DNA of 64,000 nt from positions 17,843,419 through 17,907,418 of the forward strand of contig NC_087076.1 of assembly GCF_026151205.1 (NCBI RefSeq), in the 5' to 3' direction. Positions within the stretch are counted from its first letter, which is position 1. Each line of letters starts with the position of its first letter. The stretch is from Bolinopsis microptera. Lineage: Eukaryota; Ctenophora; Tentaculata; Lobata; Bolinopsidae. The notes below the pieces were generated by a model. It was not told where the DNA came from. It did no database searches and worked only from the letters and a program-made list of their open reading frames with translations. The position numbers and the translations under genes are program-made. This document shows, in pieces, positions 21,639 to 33,451 of the stretch.

Positions 21639-22702
21639 TATCTCCTATAAGTATATAGCTAAAAGAGGTAACGCAAATAAGATATATCTTTGTTCGAATG
21701 TGCGTACTCTCAAAAAAAACATTCTCAACAAAAATTTTCAATGCCTCAAATCTTATTGTTGTTTTCTATACTTTCTTAATTTATAAGGTCAAATCCCGAA
21801 TCTCGGCGAAAAAGGTTTTGGTATATGTCCCCTTAAACTGCCAGTCACTTTTGGAAATAAATGTTGCTATTTAAAGTATTACCAAATACACTATTTGAGA
21901 AAAGTTCGTTATTTTGGTTTAAAAGTACGTTAAGTGTGTACTAACTAACTATGCTCGTGCGAGCATAAAAATTGGGTCTAACCTAATAACTCAACAACCT
22001 GAAGTCTGAAGACTTTAAAACCATCCTCTACCCCACTCAATGTATCTCAGAAATGTGTTTTTGTTAGTTACAATTCTGTCCGTCCAATTTCCTATCTGCT
22101 TGTCTTCTTCTTTTTTCTTATATCAGTTGTGACGGAATTGTAATGAACAAAATGCTTATAATTATTTATGATATGTTTGATTTCTCGTTATTGTTTGTCA
22201 TTCAAATTTGGTAGACGGCCCCAACGTTAATGTGGCTCTTGCTATGTGTTGGTTCAGCCGAATTAATTATTATGTAATCAAGTTTTTTCTCTTTTAGTTA
22301 GTTGTCATCCGGCCAAACATTAAGCAACTTATATTGCAGTACCATTTATCAATTAGTATATCAATTTTTAAAAATGATGATTATGACCATTCTAATGCCG
22401 AAGATGATCGCTTAACTCCAATCAAAAGCTGAGATATCTTGAAATAAGTGTGATAATTGTTACTCGCGATACTTTTAATGTAGTAAAATCGGGTTTTTGA
22501 TGATTTCTCAAACACTAAGTCTCTTAGGCCTTAACTATGTTCATAGTACTAATACTAATTCATAGTACTACTAATTCATAGTACTCTATGTAATATAAAT
22601 CAAACTTGTTTGAACCCCTCTAACTGACCAACTTCTGACCCCAAAAATTAAATCTTAGAATGGGACAAAACATCTAATTAACCTTTTTGTGATCTCCCAA
22701 GG

Positions 22703-25700
22703 ATGAGACAAGGTGGGCGCAAATTCCAATTTCTTGATTTTCACAGACATCATTTGAACAGAAAAACTTTTGAAAGTTGTGTCTGGGTGAACAAGGAAGA
22801 AGGAATATTTAAAGTGCGATGGCCGAAGGCACCAAAACAATCAAAACCTGAAGATTTGGGTATTATGTTTGAATGGTGGAATCTTAGAATGGGAAATACT
22901 AAACAGTACGATGAACCTTCCATGATCAAGAATAACTACAGGTAAGAATTTGTAATTTATTGTATGCAGATCGTCGGAGAGGTGAAATGTGTTTGCATTG
23001 TTTAATGACATTTATGATAACACAGAACTCACAATTTTGCTTACAAATTTTCGTTTTAGCAATAACTACTTCTTTCCAATGATATCTGCTGTTTCCAGAT
23101 CTGCCCAGAACTCCAAAGGTAATTCAAAAGGATTAAAGAGACGAAAAGATCTAGAGTATGGTGATGGAATTGGCACACCCTGGAGAGTACTCCAGTTTAC
23201 GGATATAGTTGTGGAACCTAAAGAGCCTGATGAAACTGATCCCAGGTAAACTCAAAAAATCGTTTCCACGGCATTCAGCCGTGATCAGAGTCAATGAAAC
23301 AATAAGTTTTCAATAATAATTTCAAGAAAAGAATTCGTATTTTAAGAGAATAAGTTCTCACTTTAGATTATTTCCAAGTTTTCAAGCAATAAAATTGATA
23401 GAAACCTTGATAAAAAATCCGGAAAGATTAAAATGATAAATTGTAATGTGATCAATAAGTTTAATATGGTCTCTACGTTTTATAAGTGATCTGAAATGTC
23501 TGAGAATAAGTTAGTTAGATTAGCTGTTATTTACTACTTCACTTTTCAGTATAACTGATCCAAACGGAGGTATAGCTGTTTTTGATCCAGGCGAAGCATA
23601 TGCTGATATTATTGTTGATGGGGAGTTTGAAGAGGTGAAGAATGGCAACCAAAAGTGGGAAATCACAGTCACGGTATTGCTATGTTTTCTTTTCATTATT
23701 TAACATTGTTGTTATCGTGTTTCACGATCATTAATGATAGTACAAATATCAATTTAGTGGTCTTACATGTTGAATTATGAAATTTAACTAGATTACACTC
23801 TACTAAATATAATCGCACTATAGGACTTAGAATTTTTGCCCTAAATAACCCAGTAGGAACTTCCAGTTTCTCACAACAGTTTGTTCTGAGAAGGCATGTA
23901 ATGGCTTCCAGAGCACTTCAAAACTCTAAATAACTATATATACATGATGATTCAGTAAATCTAGCAGTATTTAGCAAAGTTTTTTCGGCCCTTTACAAGG
24001 ATAAAATGAGCAAGGAATATATACGATTCTTGTCTTTCCCACTTTTAAACAAACTGACATAGCAACACTCCTTTCTACCTCAACAGGCGTTTGGTAAAAA
24101 CCGAACAGAGCTCTGGAGTTATACTTACGATTTTGCAAGGGAAGGATTTGGAAAGAAGAAACTGCTTGTTTATGTCAATGGTATGTAACTTTAATCCTGG
24201 GAATCTTTACTATGCTACTTAACTGATGTTTTGACGTTGCCTTACGTTGTCTAACGATTGAACTGTTACATTATTTGTTGATCATATACCAGTAGTGGTC
24301 ACTAAAACATGCTTTGATCAGGTAAACGGGCAAAAAATCTTGGAGAAAATCTAAAGAAGAATATCCATAACTTAGATATTGAAAATCTCAATTTGGACTA
24401 CCCTATTGATCCATCTTTACATAAAATGTTTAGTGAGGAATTTTTCGATCCCAGGTACCCACATGATTACAATATTAGATTAAAATCTTTTTTATTAGGA
24501 TGCCAAATAATTGGTATAAAGTTATAATGTCAGACTTTGATAGCTTTACTGGTTATATAATTTGTATATTTTTCAAGCATCTTCAGTTTTTATTTTTCAG
24601 GGATACCAAAAAACCGTTAACTACTCAAGATACGTTTTGCCCTGGTTTTATTTTGGAGGTTGACAACTGCTTCAACGTTTTTGTTACCAGGTAGATTATC
24701 ATGGTTTAGCATGAAAGTAATGTGATTTTTCAATCCAGTACAACTGACATGACTAAAAATTGAAAAAAGGACAACTTCTTCACAATGCCATATTACTTTT
24801 AATACTCTGATTCTCAATGTGCTAATCATGTTTACTATTTTTCTGCAGGTTGAGCATGGCACGAATTTACTATGGGCACCATGGTGAACAAAACCAGTGG
24901 CAAAAACTAGAATGGATGAAAGATGGTAAACGATACCTAGATTCTATGGAATCGCAAGGTCTGTAGTTAAACATATTTATCAATTTTTTATAGTTCAATT
25001 ATCTTACTTATAATTCAAAAAATTATTTTTGTCTGTATGTACGACCGCCCACGCGCAAATTAGATGAGAAATAAGAATTTGCAAAGTAACCATGGTAACG
25101 AGGGTTATTACACGCACATGCACGTGCAATGACTGTTTTAACGTCATTTTGATCGGTTTTGTTGATAGTACGCTGTGTTTAGTACGAACATCATTATAAT
25201 TGGCTTCATCTTCGGTTGTGTAGGATATTTTTTGACGCGATTTAAACTTACTAACAAAAAATACTATTAGCTTCCTCCCTGTGACCACGGGTTTTCTAGT
25301 CTCTACTATAATTCAGAAAATTCTTTTTGTTGTACGACCGCCCACGTGCAAATTAGACGAGAAATAAGAAGTTACATAATAACCATGGTAACGAGGGTTA
25401 TTACACGCACGTGCACGTGCAATGACTGTTTTAACGTCATTTTGATCGGTTTTGTGAAAATTACGCTGTGTTTAGTACGAGCAACATTTTAATTGGCTGT
25501 ATCTTCGGTTCTGTAGGATGTTTTTGACGCGATTTAAACTAACTAACAAAAATACTATCAATATTAGCTTCATCCCTGTGACCACGGGTTTTCTAGTCTA
25601 TATTATAATTCAGAGAATTATTTATGTAGAATGTACGACCGCCCACGTGCAAATTTGATGAAAAATAGGAATTTAGGTAACAACCAAAAGGTTCCATAGC

Positions 25701-28444
25701 AACGGTGTTTTAATGCACACATGCACGTGCAAAGATTGTTTTAACGTCATTTTGATCGGTTTTGTGGTAATTACGTTGTGTTTAAAGTGTTTTATATTTA
25801 AATCGGCTGTATCTTCGGTTGAGATGGATATTTTTTGATGCGATTAAAAATTCTTTCAAAGAATACTTCTAGCTTCGTCCCTGTTACCACGGGCTTTCTA
25901 GTCTTACTTATAATTCAGATAATTATTTATGCTGTATGCTGTATGCTGTGCGACCGCCCACGTGCAAATTAGGCAAACAAATAGAAGTTGCATAGTAACC
26001 ATGGTAACGGGATTCAAAAGCGCACGTGCACGTGCAAAGATTGACGAGCGACATTTTTATCGTTTTTTTTGTTATTACGTGGTGTTTAGTGCGAGCTAAA
26101 TTTGATTCGGCTGTATCTTCGGTTGTGGCGGATATTTTTTGATGCGATTTAAACTTATTAACAACAAATACTATTAGCTTCCTCCCTGTGACCACGGGTT
26201 TTCTAGTCTATATTATAATCCAAAGAATTATTTCTGCTGTGTAAAAATAATGTATGATGTACGACCGCCCACGTGCAAATCAAACGAAAAATATGAATTT
26301 CCGTAGTATTCATGGTAACGAGGGATATTATGTTATTACACGCACGTGGAACTTGCAATGATTGTTTTAACGTCATTTTGATCGGTTTTGTTGATATTAC
26401 GCTGTGTTTAGTACGAGCAACATTTTAATTGGCTGTATCTTCGGTTGTGTAGGATATTTTTTGACGCGATTTAAACTTTCTAACAAAAAATACTATTAGC
26501 TTCTTCCCTGTGACCACGGGTTTTCTAGTATTTATATAATTGTATGTACGACCCCTTCTACAAGAATGTACGACCTCTCTTCTGCAAACTCATTTAACCA
26601 TTCCTTCCTAATTCTTGCAGTATGAGTTCCCTCTTCAGCCCTCTAAATACCAGCCAGCATAGTTGATGTTCTAGGTCCTGAAAAATTGAAATCATTGTTC
26701 AAATCATTTTTTGAAATCATAATAACTGTAATGTCAAAAAATCTTCAGATGGTGTAAAACAAATGGTATTTTCGTACAAGAAGTTCATTCGTACCTCCAG
26801 AGTTTACGAAAATTGGCTAGAACAAGGTCAGTTTCCCGCTCAGTCAGCTCAGAATGAACAGAAATTCTCAAATTTATTTTAACTTTTCTGGTTCAGTAAT
26901 TTTTCTGTTTCATTATGCTATTTCTTACGATCAACCTCAACCACTCAACCAGGCAAGCCTGAGATAAGCCTGGTAGACTCAAAGGTATTGATGCCGGTTG
27001 ACAATGTACCAAGCATGCAAAGGGGATGCGATTCTGGATGTGACTTCTTCTTCGAAATAGAACACAAACCTGCAAGAAAGATATATAAGCAGATAAGACG
27101 CAGGGAAGAACAAAACCCGCCTTCAATATTCGTAAGAGGATAATATTTTAAAAGAACGGTAATCATAGTTTTGCGCTCAGAAAACGGGTCAATATTTCCA
27201 TGCTACCCAAATTCACAAATTGGTATTTGATGCAAAATGCACGTTACTTGTAACTCGCTCACATATTGATTATTTGTAGCTCAAATTGCAGGTGAGTGAC
27301 CCATTAGACGATCTTTTTGGGAATATGACAGTTAACAATGAAAACAACGGAGTAAACAACGTGCATTATGGAGCAAACAACGTGCATTATGGAGCAAACA
27401 ACGTGCAAAATGGAGCAAACAACGTGTATTATGGAGCAAACAGCGTGCAAGATGGAGTAATAAGCGTGCATTATGTAGTAAACAACGTGCAAAATGGAGT
27501 GAACAATGTGCAACATGGAGTAAACAACGGGGATTATGGAGCAAACAACGTGCATAATGGAGCAAACAACATGCAAAATGGAGTAAGCAGCGTGCAAAAT
27601 GGAGCAGGCTTCGTGCAAAATGAAGTAAACAGCGTGCAAAATGAAGCAGGCACCGGGAAAACTTACTCCATTTCTCAGGTTATCTTCTATGCAATTTTAA
27701 TTGAACAATCAACATAATATTGTTGTCATATTATGATATGGCTATTCTCATCTCTCGACATGATCGTTATTCGTTATTGTAGTTTGCGTGTCTGACTTAG
27801 GTTTGTTACCATCCACACTCCACAGGCAAATGCAATGGATACCAACACCTTCGGTAAGTTTTATCAAATTGAGAAATCGTTGACGTTTAGCTAGACATCT
27901 ATCATAAATAACTATTTCCCTCAGCACTTTATTTCGACTATTTCACCAAATGCATTTAGGATGTTTGCTCATATGGAAACTTTAGACCACCTCCACCTGC
28001 TTTACCAAGAAATAAAACGAACTGAGTGATAATAATTTCAGAAAATTGATCAATGAACCTTGAACGGTACAAACAAACTCTGTTGGAACCCCTCCAACTT
28101 TTACGCAAAAAAAGGAAACTTTTACGCAAAGCTTTTACGTAGAAATTACATTAGCTTAAACGTAGGCCTACGTAGGCTACCTACGTAGGCTACCTACGTA
28201 ATATGCGTCATGCGAATGATCCGTATTATAATATTTTCCGGGAACAAACAAAACTCTGTTCATAATACAGGTCTTGATCAGACTTTTCTTTTTACTGTTC
28301 AAGTTTTCTTGTCGCTTGTGTTTTTATATTACTATACTGATATCTGCAGGTATTTGCAATCTGTGTAACTGTGTCCTGTGTAGCTGTAGAAAAGGCTTTC
28401 CCTTCGAAATCAGCAATGAACTCAGGACATATTATCAGATATAG
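22703..28444 (+). CDS. Interferon regulatory factor-like protein A with heptad repeats and Cys-rich tail
   Basis: Twelve exons: 22703-22941, 23099-23245, 23550-23673, 24087-24180, 24322-24454, 24601-24690, 24849-24958, 26749-26826, 26953-27131, 27292-27678, 27826-27853, 28350-28444; 567 aa. Residues 1-115 are an IRF DNA-binding domain: CVWVNKEEGIFKVRWPKAPK aligns with the W..K....F.IPWKHA block, FEWWNL with the LFRSWA helix, MIKNNYRSA with the DNA-reading helix, and PWRVLQF with the last strand. Three of the five family tryptophans remain. About 171-398 is the IRF-association domain (GFILEVDNCFNVFVTRLSMA resembles the 'L.L.....Y..RLCQ' core). Exon 10 encodes about 15 heptads (NNVHYGA type), and the tail has a C-x2-C-x-C-x3-C-x-C cluster. 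IRFs are nuclear transcription factors. A splice acceptor sits 1 nt before the ATG. It is the tandem partner of the gene at 29679. Confidence 0.88.
25005..26535. repeat. Five tandem copies of a ~300-bp unit in IRF-A intron 7
   Basis: Copies are anchored by 'acgaccgcccacgtgcaaat' at 25041, 25334, 25635, 25950 and 26261. Each contains 'taacgtcattttgatcggtt' (partly altered in some copies), a TGCACGTGCA-like palindrome, and ends with 'tgaccacgggttttctagt'. The periods are 293, 301, 315 and 311 bp. IRF-B intron 7 lacks this array and is about 160 bp long. Confidence 0.95.
27337..27651 (+). repeat. Coding minisatellite, 21-bp unit, about 15 copies
   Basis: Within IRF-A exon 10 each 21-bp unit encodes one heptad of the form N-N-V-x-x-G-A/V, with a variable pair HY, QN, YY, QD, QH, DY or HN at positions 4 and 5. 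Frame is preserved throughout, so changes in copy number would change protein length only. Confidence 0.93.
28095..28245. repeat. Palindrome-rich repeat in IRF-A intron 11, shared with IRF-B
   Basis: Starts at 'acttttacgcaa' and contains the near-palindromic run 'acgtaggcctacgtaggcta' with repeated 'cctacgta', then 'ttccggga'. A nearly identical copy lies at 33093-33217 in the matching intron of IRF-B. Confidence 0.85.
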
Positions 28445-29678
28445 TATGGATTATTTTCAAATGGACAGATACTACTTACCTCTCTGATGGTGTAATGTTG
28501 AATTGTATACTTTTATTTAGAATTGTTTAATAAAGTAATTACATTACAGTTTCTACGAGAAGAATAATATTCTTTTTGGTATTGTGGATCTGTTTTTTAG
28601 TCGAATTGTCTCCGTCATTAGATTATTAAATCGTTTATTTGGGTGAATTGATTTTAAGTTATTCTTAATTTACATATTTTGTGTTTTGCAAAAATTAACC
28701 ATAGTTATTTATTATTTAGCTACAATGATAAGTTGGCTATCTTTCATTTAAATTAGTTATCTAGATAGGAATTTATTTCGGTGGTTTACTTCAGATTATT
28801 TTGGGATGTTTCTGTACTCTTAAGTGAATAAATTAAAACCAGCTGGAAAAAGAAATTGTATATGTAGAAGTAAGACTAATTGTCTTTTATATATGCCAGA
28901 AAATTTAACCAATATATGATAATGTTTTAGTCGAATCGTTTAGATACTTTTATTTAGATGGGTGGGGGAGGGGGATGATTAATGCTGACAGTTGCTGACG
29001 GAGAGGGGGGGGGGGGTGGGGGTAACAATTGGCAATTGGCAAAAATTTGCTGACGTAATATGAGAACGCTCCCATATAATTGTTTAATATAATAATTACT
29101 GTACAAATTTTTATGATGAGATATTCTTTGTAATGTCGTGGAACTGTTTTATAGTCAAACTGTCGCAAACATTTATTTTTATAACTTCATTGGTCATTAT
29201 TAGTCCAGTCAGTGCCCTTAAATAATTACATGAAAATGTTTGTTTCACTAATAGTACAGTCAAATACGTCTTTTTGTCGGACATAATTCCCAACAAAGCG
29301 ATTTCCACGGGAAATGGTCGAGACAGGTCCCAGGAATCATTCCAGAGAGTTCCCAAAATTTCTGACTTCAGCAAAATCCACAATTACCACTTTTTTAAAG
29401 TAAATGTCCCTGGTATTTTTGATCATCTTAAAAATCATTTAACAATGTTCCTATTCAAATGAATAGCTAACGAACAGATTAATTTTTATATGTAATTTCA
29501 TGATAGAAATATACTCAAATAATATACACAGATAAATTCGGCAGTGGTAACTGTCTAATTATATGGTTATACACCCACTAAAGTATAATTCAACTAATAA
29601 ATTAAAATGATAAAAATTTAGTAAAAATCTTAACTGATTCATTGAAATGTTTTATCATAAGTATTTTTCCTCCTTAGT
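28445..29678. other. Spacer between the two IRF genes
   Basis: 1.2 kb. It holds the IRF-A polyadenylation signal and a G-rich tract at 28960-29020. No further exon is recognised. Confidence 0.5.
28529..28534 (+). terminator. Polyadenylation signal AATAAA of IRF-A
   Basis: A canonical AATAAA lies 85 nt after the IRF-A stop codon. This is the first one downstream. Confidence 0.6.
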
Positions 29679-32600
29679 ATGAGACATCAAAGACGCACAC
29701 TCTCGTTTCTTGACTTTCACAGATTCCATTTGAACAGAAAAACCTTTAAAAGTTGTGTCTGGGTGAAGAAGCAAGAAGGAATATTTAAAGTGCGATGGCC
29801 AAAGGCGCCAAAAAATTCGAAACCTGAGGATATGGGCATATTGTTTGAATGGTGGAACCTCAGAATGGGTAATACTAAACAGTATGATGAACCTTCTATG
29901 ATAAAACAAATTTACGGGTATGTTTTTACATTATTGCGGCCTATGGGCCAAATCTTGGGTTTTAGGGTAGACCAATTTATCGCTGTGAAGAGTATACTAA
30001 AAATGGTCTTGTTTTTCTTATGACCTTCACAATCAGGCGTATACATTGATTCAATACTGCTTTATAGATTGTAAGCAGTAACTAGGTACCTTGCTGCCCA
30101 AAATTAAAATCTTAACTGTTTGCAGGTCTGCTTTGTACAATAAGATAACGAAATCAAAAGAATTGAAGAGGCGAAAAGATCTAGAGTCCAAAGATAGAAT
30201 TTGTCCATTCTGGAGAATCCTCCAATTTACTGATGAAACGGATATAACTACAGATATGGAGATAGGTGATACTGATTGGAACACTAGGTAACCGTTTTAA
30301 AAGATTTCCCTCAAGTTTACAAGAATTATGTTATGTCTATTTAGAACCTACCAAAAAACTGCCTGTTTTCTAATTTGTACTAAAATTGGTTCCAGATAAT
30401 AATACATTATTATTTCAGTATAACAGATCCAGATGGAACTCTGTTTGATCCAGGTGACAAGTATGCTGAGACTGTTCTCAACGAAGAGTTCCAAGAGGTG
30501 ATACTTGGGAATCAGAAGTGGCAAATCACCATCACGGTATTTAAGTAATTTCTTCTTTTATATTATTACTAGACTTGATTCGTAAATGTTTGTTTAACCA
30601 TATGTCACGTCTGATACTATTTCATTATGACTTTATGAGGGCGAGGTACACTTAATTTTCTACGAATTACGATCTTGATACCTTAGATTGTTTATGTCGG
30701 TCAAGAGATAGGTTTTTCAACTATAAAATAGAAATTACACAAAGGGCAGGACTCGGACACTTACTAAACAAATACACCCGCAGTGTATTCTCCCAAAACC
30801 TATTGTGAAAATGTGACCATTAGGTCTCCACAGGCGTTTGGTAAAGACCGGACAGAGCTTTGGAATTATACTTACGACTATGCAAGAGAGGGATTTGGGT
30901 CTGGGAAACTTCTTGTTTATGTCAACAGTGAGTGAATGTAGTATATTTATTCGGTGTAAGGGTATTTCTAACTTTATATAGGCTCTGTGAACATTTTTTG
31001 AAATTTAAACTGTGAATAACTAAACTGAAATGTTTCATTATTTTTTGATAGTAGCTGTGATTAATTTCTACTTTTCTCAATTTCTCAGGTAACCGGGCAA
31101 AAAATATTGGAGGACATCTTGGGAAAAAGATTAAAAACTTGGATGTTCGAAATCTGAACACACACTGCCCTATTGATCCTAGCAAACATGAAATGTTTCG
31201 CGAGGAATTTTCTGATGCAAGGTACGTTCGTGAATTGAATAAGTATCCCTCTCCTTATTAGTAAACTAGTATGCCAAAAATAAAGGCTGAGTATTTTACA
31301 TTCATAGCTCCGGTATTATAACCATTTATTTTATAGTATATACTATATTATCAGTTTTTCTACTCTCAGAAATCTTAATACGAAGTTCACAAGACAAGAT
31401 ACGTTTTGCCCTGGTTTCATTTTGGAGGTCGACAACTGTTTTAACGTTTTTGTTACCAGGTAAATTATCATGTTAGACTGACTGAAAATATTATGCCTGA
31501 TTATTTTGCTAATGCTCTTCCAAATGAGCTCATAATATTTACTAATATATGTGGTTTACAGTTTGAGCATTACAATGAGCTCATAATATTTACTAATATA
31601 TGTGGTTTACAGGTTGAGCATGGCTCAGTTATTCTACGGGCACCATGGTGTACAAAACCAGTGGCAAAAACTTGAACGGATGACAGATGATAAACGATAC
31701 TTAGATTCTATGGAATCTCAAGGTCTGTAGGCGATAATGATCTATTTTGTAAAACGTTATTGCAACTGCATCATTGAATACATTTTGATACAAATTCTGG
31801 GAATGTTGATTTCGTGCAAAAAGATCATGTTGATCCGTGATTTATCATTATTCACCAGTAAATTGATATAAAATATTTCAGATGGCGTAAAACAAATGGT
31901 ATTTTCGTACAGAAAGTTTATTCACACATCCAGAGTTTATGAAAATTGGCTAGAGACAGGTTAGTTTCTGCCTTATATACCTAATCTTACCGAATATACT
32001 CATTATTCGCTCACTTGGAAAATAAAAAAGGGGGAAGTATAAGGGGAAATTTAAACAGGAAATGCAAAAGGGGAACTGTAAAACGGGAAATTCAAAACGG
32101 AAATATATAGCGGGAATGTATAAGGGGAAGTCTAAAACGTGAAATGGAATGAAAGCGGTATCTTTTGGTTATTTTATGGGATGAATGTATTTGCCAATAT
32201 TCACGAACTGACAATAGAATTAAACCAGGAAAGCCTGAAATAAGCCTGGTAGACTCGAAAGTATTAATGCCGGTTGACAATGTACCAAGCTTGCATAAAG
32301 GGTGCGATTCTGGATGTGACTTCTTCTTCGAAATAGAACACAAACCTGCAAGAAAGATATATAAGCGGATAAGACGCAGGGAAGAACAAAACCCGCCTTC
32401 AATATTCGTAAGAGGATAATATTTTAAAAGCTGATACTATGTACTATGAGCACTTCACATTCGCCCTAAACAAATATTGTGGTAGACATATTTCATTTGG
32501 TGGCTGCATATACGTTTGAATTTTCGGCAGTTCAGTTAACTTTATGATCCATTAATAAGAAACCCTGCATTCTCTTCTTGTGATAGGTAGATTTCTATGA

Positions 32601-33414
32601 TAAAATTTTTTACAATGCCTTTTTTATCATTACAATTTACAGATAAGTGACCCAAAAGATGATCTGTTATCGGAGTCTTTCAAGAAAATAGCACTGACCG
32701 ACGAACCGAGGATCGTGCAACCTGTCTGGACAACTTGGCCACTTCCACAAGGTATTTAAATCGTTATATTCTTCAGACTCATTCTCCAGTTCCCTGTTTC
32801 ATAAAATTGAACTGTGTGTATTATAAATAATATTACATTTAAATCTAAAAGATACCACTCACTGGTCCACTCAGGCTGGGAGAAAAGATTTGATAATAAT
32901 TCTAGACGACATCATTTTGTGAATCACCACACTCAACAATCCCAATGGGATGATCCTAGAATTTCCGTCTATGAGGAAGAACAACGAGAGGTAAATTATA
33001 AATAGCGTTTTTTTGCTGTAGTAACCACTAATTCGCTTATTACTATATATAGTAGTCGTAAACCAGTTTTCGGCCATTCATAACCCCTCCGCTAAAAACT
33101 TTTACGCAAAGCTTTTACGTAGAAATTACATTAGCTTAAACGTAGGCCTACGTAGGCTACCTACGTAGGCTACCTACGTAATATGCGAATGATCCGTATT
33201 ATAATATCTTCCGGGAATTGTTTCCCCGAAAAGTCGTGGAAGCGTCGGGCATTATCGCCCGTAGCACTCAACAGCCAAGGTATTATTGTATTATACTCCC
33301 TTACAAACAACGTTAAGTGCACAGAACCCTGCATACCTCAATATGAAATATTATCGTTTAGTGTCCCAGAAACTGATCAGTGGCGTAACGAAGGGCCCCG
33401 CTGATCCCGCTGTG

Positions 33415-33451
<37 letters not shown>

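Larger units (their letters stand above)
19608..22702. other. Gene-poor interval with degraded mobile-element sequence
   Basis: Contains a C-run at about 19833-19851, a decayed LINE endonuclease fragment (20774-20893) and a foldback element (20956-21638). No gene is supported. A 55-codon minus-strand frame at about 20275-20465 is protein-like but matches nothing I recognise. Confidence 0.5.

Noticed and set aside
25004-26195. Antisense frames of about 90 codons beginning MVTGRKLIVF in the intron satellite
   Set aside because: They recur because the unit is repeated. They begin within the same satellite unit each time, drift by frameshift between copies and match no family I know.
27304-27639. 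Antisense frames of 77 and 111 codons over IRF-A exon 10
   Set aside because: They are mirror readings of the 21-bp coding minisatellite, which stays open in several frames because the unit is a multiple of three.
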